Assembly (NCBI GenBank): GCA_026990095.1
Contig: JALSIL010000537.1
Coordinates: 1-9,536 of the forward strand
Direction of reading: 5' to 3'
Length of the DNA: 9,536 nucleotides
Source: Lysobacterales bacterium
GTDB taxonomy: Bacteria; Pseudomonadota; Gammaproteobacteria; Xanthomonadales; Marinicellaceae
Shown: one piece after another, positions 5,273-9,536 of the stretch
Numbering within the stretch: the stretch's first letter is position 1
Layout: every line of letters starts with the position of its first letter
Program-made: the position numbers and the translations under genes
Notes under the pieces: model-generated
What the model saw: the letters and a program-made list of their open reading frames with translations, nothing else
Database searches by the model: none
What the model was told of the DNA's origin: nothing

Positions 5273-6702
5273 ATTCTATTTGTCGCATATAATGGAAACT
5301 GGCGAGTGGCTGTTCTCAACAACCACTTTTCACCTTTCTTTATTTCTTTACCTAAATGTAAAGATTTTGGATCTGGCTTGTTATCACTTGTAACATTATA
5401 ATGGATAACAGCCCTTCCTATTTTTCCAGTAACTTTTTTATTAATTGGCTCATAATACGTTTGCCCACCTTCAATAGCTGGTAAGAGATAGATAAGGTTG
5501 GTTGTTATTCTCTGTCCACCAAAATCTCCTTTGCTCTTGTGGTCATGAATGCGTTTTTCATCAAATGCATCCGTATGCAATCCATACTCATGACCCACAG
5601 AGTATTTTAAAACGGATATAGGTTCAAATTTATCAACCGTGGTATCTAGTAAATCCGCAAAACGTTGCTGAATTATTCTATTGACAGGAGAGGTCTGTCG
5701 ATTTGATAGTATGGCACTTTCTCCAGAAAATGCATCCACTTCTACACCTATGTATTTTTTAATCTGAGTTAAAGTGGTTTCCAACAAGGGTTGAGCTTGT
5801 GCAATTAAATACTGGCATTCCTCAAAACTAGCAAAGTTGTCAACTTTCATTATTTGCGGTGATTGACTAATCACTTTTACATCATTGGCTTTATTACTTG
5901 TATTTTCGATTTCAACTGAACGCTCATCTTCATTGACTGAAAGCTCTTTTAAGCCCAAACTGCTTATATTTTCTTCGACCGTTTGCATATATCTTTGTGC
6001 AAATTCTTGAGACTGTGGTGATACTCTTTGGGCAAGTAAGTCCACTTTATCTGCAAGTGCTTCGATATTTTCTATAAGTGCTTTAGACATGGCTTGAATT
6101 TTCTCTTCCTGTATTGAGGAGAAATATTCTTTTAGCTTTTCTTTATTTTGAGACGCTCCTGGAAACTTTCTTAAACATGCCAACTCTGCAAAAGCACACG
6201 ATAACACGCCACTTATTGGAACGCCCAATCCAACCTTATATCGATAAGATAACAACATAAAAGCAAGTGTGTCTCCTTGAGCCGCTGACAAAATAATTTG
6301 AGTCGATGCTTTAAATTCATCAACTCGGGTGCCAATGCCTTGAGAGTGCAAATAAGCCAAAGTTGTTAGAGGCAACATCCCCCTTTGTGCCAACATTTCA
6401 TAAATTTTAAAACTTTGTGTTTTATCTTGCTCTAAACCCACTCCCCAAAGCAATAAATCCGCCATTCTTTCAAGAGCCACTGGATGCCCTGTCTTTTGTG
6501 CTACTCTTTCACAAAGCAAAAAAGACTGTTGGGAAAAATCTTTCAATGCACCTTGGTGGGAATAAACCCATGACAAATACAGAGCGGCTTCAATATCGCC
6601 TGCATCACTCATTTGTTCTAATTGCCTTAGGAGAGAGAAAAATTCATCAGAGCCTGAGACAACACTCTGCATTTGTTCTTGTATTAACTTTAAGGATTGC
6701 AT
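5269..6702 (-). CDS. Sel1-repeat / prolyl-4-hydroxylase-type 2OG-Fe(II) oxygenase
   Basis: A 477-residue two-domain protein. Residues about 34-180 contain four degenerate Sel1-like helical repeats, e.g. ALERMADLLLWGVGLEQDK and LAYLHSQGIGTRVDEFKA, a fold used for protein contacts. Residues about 190-275 are charged, helical and low in conservation signals, probably a linker. Residues about 284-474 form a P4Hc double-stranded beta-helix domain. Iron ligands are H376 and D378 (YGLHTDAF) and the distal H449 (SLHLGK); K459 (KKGEKW) is placed to bind the 2-oxoglutarate carboxylate, and QRITTNLIYLL and EGGQTYYEP are typical core strands. It should hydroxylate a protein or small substrate using O2 and 2-oxoglutarate, but the substrate is unknown. 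No signal peptide is seen, so it is probably cytoplasmic. It lies 63 bp downstream of the Lrp-family gene on the same strand and may share its transcript. Confidence 0.85.
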   Translation of the reverse strand: MQSLKLIQEQMQSVVSGSDEFFSLLRQLEQMSDAGDIEAALYLSWVYSHQGALKDFSQQSFLLCERVAQKTGHPVALERMADLLLWGVGLEQDKTQSFKIYEMLAQRGMLPLTTLAYLHSQGIGTRVDEFKASTQIILSAAQGDTLAFMLLSYRYKVGLGVPISGVLSCAFAELACLRKFPGASQNKEKLKEYFSSIQEEKIQAMSKALIENIEALADKVDLLAQRVSPQSQEFAQRYMQTVEENISSLGLKELSVNEDERSVEIENTSNKANDVKVISQSPQIMKVDNFASFEECQYLIAQAQPLLETTLTQIKKYIGVEVDAFSGESAILSNRQTSPVNRIIQQRFADLLDTTVDKFEPISVLKYSVGHEYGLHTDAFDEKRIHDHKSKGDFGGQRITTNLIYLLPAIEGGQTYYEPINKKVTGKIGRAVIHYNVTSDNKPDPKSLHLGKEIKKGEKWLLRTATRQFPLYATNRI

Positions 6703-6765
6703 GTGATTTTTAAAAACTCAAATTTGTTATAATCCAGCTATTATCGCATAATAAGTCTAAACAAT

Positions 6766-7230
6766 TCAACTCAAGTGAGACAGTGGAAGCTGAGTGGATA
6801 CTTTTTTCTGCACCATCGAGAAACTGGTATTAACCGAACGGATGCCTTTTAGTTTGAGCAATTTATCGTACATAAACGTGTTATAAGCTAGCATATCAAC
6901 TGTTGTGATTTTTAATAAATAATCATAGCCACCTGAGGTTGCATGGCATTCTTGTACCTCTTGCCATTTCGCAATGGAGTTATCAAACTCTGCTACCGTG
7001 TCTTCGTGGTGATTATTTAAGCTCACGTGTGCAAATGCAGTTATGGTTAACCCAACTTTTTCTTTGTTCAACAGTGCTGTGTAACTTTTAATATAGCCTT
7101 GTTCTTCCAAAGCATTCATTCTTCGCCAACACGGTGCGGAGGACAGATTAACCTTTTGAGCAAGTTCTTTATTGCTGATGCGCCCATTACGTTGTATTTC
7201 TTCGAGTAGTTTAATGTCGTATTTATCCAT
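6766..7230 (-). CDS. Lrp/AsnC-family transcriptional regulator, BkdR-like
   Basis: A 154-residue regulator of normal family length. An N-terminal winged helix-turn-helix (residues about 1-60) has DKYDIKLLEEIQRNGRISNKELA followed by the recognition region LSSAPCWRRMNALEEQGYI. An AsnC/RAM ligand-binding and oligomerisation domain covers about 66-145, with the C-H-x-T-S-G-G-Y-D-Y-L-L-K signature typical of Lrp proteins. The ATG at 7230 starts the usual MDKxDxKLL N-terminus; a TTG at 7239 would add three residues and is less likely. It is divergent from a 2-oxoacid dehydrogenase operon, the arrangement known for Pseudomonas putida bkdR, an Lrp homologue that activates the bkd genes in response to branched-chain amino acids. 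A BkdR-like role is inferred from this context; it could equally be a more global Lrp. No gene symbol is assigned because Lrp subfamilies are hard to separate by eye. Confidence 0.9.
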   Translation of the reverse strand: MDKYDIKLLEEIQRNGRISNKELAQKVNLSSAPCWRRMNALEEQGYIKSYTALLNKEKVGLTITAFAHVSLNNHHEDTVAEFDNSIAKWQEVQECHATSGGYDYLLKITTVDMLAYNTFMYDKLLKLKGIRSVNTSFSMVQKKVSTQLPLSHLS

Positions 7231-7370
7231 ATTAAGCAATTATCTTTTATTGTTTGGCAGTATATCATAACTTTATTGCTATTTTACGTTATTTTAAAGC
7301 ATATTTAGCAAGCACATTTCGATTAGATTGTTTCATAATGTTTATATTAATAAATCTAACAATAATAATT
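7231..7370. promoter_or_regulatory. Divergent control region between Lrp-type regulator and E1 gene
   Basis: An AT-rich 140-bp region must hold the promoters of both genes and probably the regulator's binding sites, since Lrp-family proteins commonly bind divergent intergenic regions. A possible + strand promoter is TTGCTA (7276-7281) with CATATT (7300-7305), 18-bp spacing. On the - strand TATACT (7264 down to 7259) is a good -10 without a matching -35. Neither is strong enough to call separately, and a weak -35 would fit an activated promoter. No obvious repeated operator is seen by eye. Confidence 0.4.
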
Positions 7371-9461
7371 ATGAATACCGCCGAAAATTTTGATACTTCA
7401 TTGTCTTTTGATTGGAATGAAATAACACTCAAGCTCCTCATTTCACGCACTCTTGATGACTTAGAGGAGTTTACCTTAGTTAAGAACAAAAAAGTATTGT
7501 ATCAATTTTCTGCACGCGGTCACGATATGGCACAAATCATTTTAAGTCAGTGTTTAATTGGTCAAAAAGATGCTGTTTCTGGTTATTACCGTTCTCGCCC
7601 CTTATTATTGGCAATGGGCTTGCCTCCAGAGATGGCACTGGAAGCATCCATGATGAAACAAGGTGGCTTTTCTGATGGGCGTGACATTGGTGTTGTTTTT
7701 AATAACCCCAAACATGATGGCGCTTGCATCTTACCCATGAGTGGCGGTGTGGGCGCACAATACACTCCTGTTTCTGGCTGGGCACAAGCATCTGAATACC
7801 ACTATAAAGTGCTTAATAACCACAAATGGAAAGATGCCGTTGGTTTAGTCTTGGGAGGCGATGGTTCAGTTGCCACCAATGGGTTTTGGTCTGCCTTAAC
7901 GATTGCTACCGCACAACAATTGCCCCAATTATTTTATATCGAAGACAACGGCTATGGTATTTCTGTGCCCTCAGATTTCCAAACACCTGGCGGAGATATT
8001 GCAAAAAATTTGGCTAGTTTTAAAGGGCTGACTATTTTTAGTGGTGATGGCACCAACCCTGAACAAGTTGTTGATTTAGTTGCACAAGCCCACAAAGTGG
8101 TTCGGTTTGACAGAAAACCGGTATTATTGCGGTTAACTGTCCCTCGTCTTAACGGACATTCTGCTCAAGATACCCAAGGGTACAAGTCAACTGAACGCAT
8201 TGCATTTGAACAACGCCATGACCCACTACCAAAATTAAAGAAGTACCTTTTCTCACATGATTTAATGACAGAAGATAAGTGGAATGAGCTGGAAAAATCT
8301 GCCAATAAAATTGTTAATCAAGCTTTTATCAAAGCCGACAACAAACCCTTTGCTAACCCAGATGACATTACCACCAATACCTTTTGCGAATACGATAATG
8401 GTGGCGTTATGCAACTACAACAACAAGGCGGAATTCACTTAGGCAAACCTGTTTTCCCTCCTTCTTCTGAGGAAATCATAGCACACCCTGGTCGCATCAA
8501 CATGGTCACAGCCATTCGTAAAACCCTAGACTTCGAACTGCAACACAACAAGAAAATGCTTGTTTTTGGTGAAGATATTGGTGCAAAAGGCGGTGTCCAC
8601 GCCGTTACTTTAGGTTTGCAAGAAAAACACGGGAAACAACGTGTTTTTGACACCAGCTTGTCAGAAGAAGGCATTATTGGGCGTGCTCTTGGTATGTCTC
8701 TTGCTGGATTGTTGCCAGTGCCCGAAATTCAATTTCGTAAATATGCCGATCCAGCAGAAGAGCAACTCAATGACATTGGTTCGATGCGTTGGCGAACCAA
8801 CAACCGATTTGCCGCGCCCATGGTTGTACGTATGGCTGGTGGTTATTTTGGCTGCGGCGACCCGTGGCATTCGCAAACAGCCGAAGTTAAATGGGTGCAT
8901 GCTATTGGCTGGCAAGTTGCCATGCCATCCAATGCACAAGATGCTGTTGGTTTATTACGCTATGCTTTACGCGACAACAACCCAACCATTTTTTTCGAAC
9001 ACCGCAAAATGCTTGATCACGTATGGGCGCGTCGCGAATACCCTGGCGATCAATACATTATCCCTTTTGGTCATGCCAACAAAATCACCCAGGGAAACCA
9101 CTTAACGGTTGTAACGTGGGGTGGAATGGTTCATCGCTGCCATAAGGCCGTTGAACAATCTGGACTGCCCATTGATTTAATTGATTTACGTACTTTACGT
9201 CCGTGGGACAAAGACATGGTATTAGACTCTGTTAAAAAAACCAATCGTGTCTTGATTGTACATGAGGATAATATTTCTGCAGGATTTGGAGCCGAAATCG
9301 CTGCCACTCTCGCAAAAGAGGCCTTCTATGATTTAGATGCACCCATTGAGCGCCTTGCTATGCCTGATATTGGCAACCCACATGAACCAAACCTCATGAA
9401 TGCGGTTGTTCCGACTACTGAAAAGATACTGCTTGCTATTCTTGAATTGGATAAAGCCTAA
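7371..9461 (+). CDS. 2-oxoacid dehydrogenase E1, fused alpha-beta subunits (branched-chain type)
   Basis: A 696-residue thiamine-diphosphate enzyme that decarboxylates a 2-oxoacid and transfers the acyl group to the lipoyl arm of E2. Residues about 30-345 are E1-alpha: RGHDMAQ, YYRSR, and the ThDP/Mg motif GDGS (163-166) with DNGYGIS (192-198), plus RLNGHSAQDTQGY in the loop region. Residues about 374-696 are E1-beta: FGEDIGAKGG with the cofactor-activating Glu at 401, DPWHSQ with His 500, and DLIDLRTLRPWD. In Pseudomonas bkd these are two genes; here they are one chain. The frame is open back to a TTG at 7254, but the ATG at 7371 is chosen: the upstream codons encode hydrophobic sequence unlike E1, and they would fill the regulator-operon spacer. 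No good Shine-Dalgarno is seen. Branched-chain specificity is inferred from the divergent Lrp gene; pyruvate or acetoin dehydrogenase is possible. Confidence 0.88.
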   Translation: MNTAENFDTSLSFDWNEITLKLLISRTLDDLEEFTLVKNKKVLYQFSARGHDMAQIILSQCLIGQKDAVSGYYRSRPLLLAMGLPPEMALEASMMKQGGFSDGRDIGVVFNNPKHDGACILPMSGGVGAQYTPVSGWAQASEYHYKVLNNHKWKDAVGLVLGGDGSVATNGFWSALTIATAQQLPQLFYIEDNGYGISVPSDFQTPGGDIAKNLASFKGLTIFSGDGTNPEQVVDLVAQAHKVVRFDRKPVLLRLTVPRLNGHSAQDTQGYKSTERIAFEQRHDPLPKLKKYLFSHDLMTEDKWNELEKSANKIVNQAFIKADNKPFANPDDITTNTFCEYDNGGVMQLQQQGGIHLGKPVFPPSSEEIIAHPGRINMVTAIRKTLDFELQHNKKMLVFGEDIGAKGGVHAVTLGLQEKHGKQRVFDTSLSEEGIIGRALGMSLAGLLPVPEIQFRKYADPAEEQLNDIGSMRWRTNNRFAAPMVVRMAGGYFGCGDPWHSQTAEVKWVHAIGWQVAMPSNAQDAVGLLRYALRDNNPTIFFEHRKMLDHVWARREYPGDQYIIPFGHANKITQGNHLTVVTWGGMVHRCHKAVEQSGLPIDLIDLRTLRPWDKDMVLDSVKKTNRVLIVHEDNISAGFGAEIAATLAKEAFYDLDAPIERLAMPDIGNPHEPNLMNAVVPTTEKILLAILELDKA

Positions 9462-9536
9462 TGAGTTTAGTTAATATTGTCTTAGATGACGAACAGCGAG
9501 AAGGTACTACCGCTACAGTTGCCCAATGGTTGATTA
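9461..9536 (+). CDS. Dihydrolipoyl acyltransferase E2, N-terminal start (cut by window)
   Basis: The ATG at 9461 uses the last base of the E1 stop codon (TAATG), a 1-nt overlap that implies translational coupling. The 25 visible residues, MSLVNIVLDDEQREGTTATV then AQWLI, fit the first strands of a biotinyl/lipoyl domain, in which an E-G-T stretch is followed by a V-x-x-W-L strand before the G-D turn. Together with the E1 gene directly upstream this points to the E2 core subunit of the same complex. The lipoyl-lysine, peripheral-subunit-binding and catalytic domains lie beyond the window, so the call rests on a short fragment plus context. Confidence 0.75.
   Translation, partial: MSLVNIVLDDEQREGTTATVAQWLI

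Noticed and set aside
7254..7370. TTG-initiated 39-residue extension of the E1 fusion, including a hydrophobic MFILINLTIII stretch from the ATG at 7338
   Set aside because: E1 proteins are cytoplasmic and have no such leader; the stretch lies in the AT-rich divergent control region and the ATG at 7371 gives a normal N-terminus.
8641..9105. 154-codon + strand open frame inside the E1-beta region
   Set aside because: Overlaps the real E1 frame completely and shows no domain signal.

Overview
The window reads as AT-rich chromosomal DNA of a proteobacterium, most likely a gammaproteobacterium. The valyl-tRNA synthetase has the proteobacterial type of sequence around its KMSKS loop, there are two salt-induced outer-membrane (DUF481/YdiY-type) proteins, and an Lrp/AsnC regulator is divergent from a 2-oxoacid dehydrogenase operon in the manner of Pseudomonas bkdR/bkdA. 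The genus cannot be named from sequence alone. Shine-Dalgarno sequences are weak throughout.

Left end (1-862): a mobile and repeat-rich zone. It opens with the C-terminal end of an ISL3-type transposase and the element's terminal inverted repeat (IS boundary near 243). A pair of REP-like palindromes in inverted orientation follows (387-416 and 453-482). Next is a 234-bp unit (603-836) whose 49-bp imperfect inverted-repeat arms enclose a decayed fragment of a GxxExxY-family (PD-(D/E)XK-like) gene. This unit ends only 26 bp before valS.

Centre (863-5272), all on the + strand: complete valS, then two tandem paralogous DUF481 outer-membrane proteins. Each has its own recognisable signal peptide and candidate sigma-70 promoter, and a strong intrinsic terminator separates them.

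Right (5269-7230), on the - strand: a two-domain protein with Sel1-like repeats and a prolyl-4-hydroxylase-type Fe(II)/2-oxoglutarate oxygenase domain. Its stop codon overlaps that of the second DUF481 gene in a convergent arrangement. Upstream of it on the same strand lies an Lrp/AsnC-family regulator.

Right end (7371-9536), on the + strand: a single-chain fusion of E1-alpha and E1-beta of a 2-oxoacid (probably branched-chain) dehydrogenase. It is translationally coupled by a 1-nt stop/start overlap to an E2 acyltransferase gene that runs off the window. The regulator and dehydrogenase form a divergent, BkdR-like control module for branched-chain amino acid catabolism.

Most genes belong to known families. 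The most unusual material is the repeat zone before valS, the Sel1-P4H fusion protein, and the fused E1 subunit under a divergent Lrp regulator.
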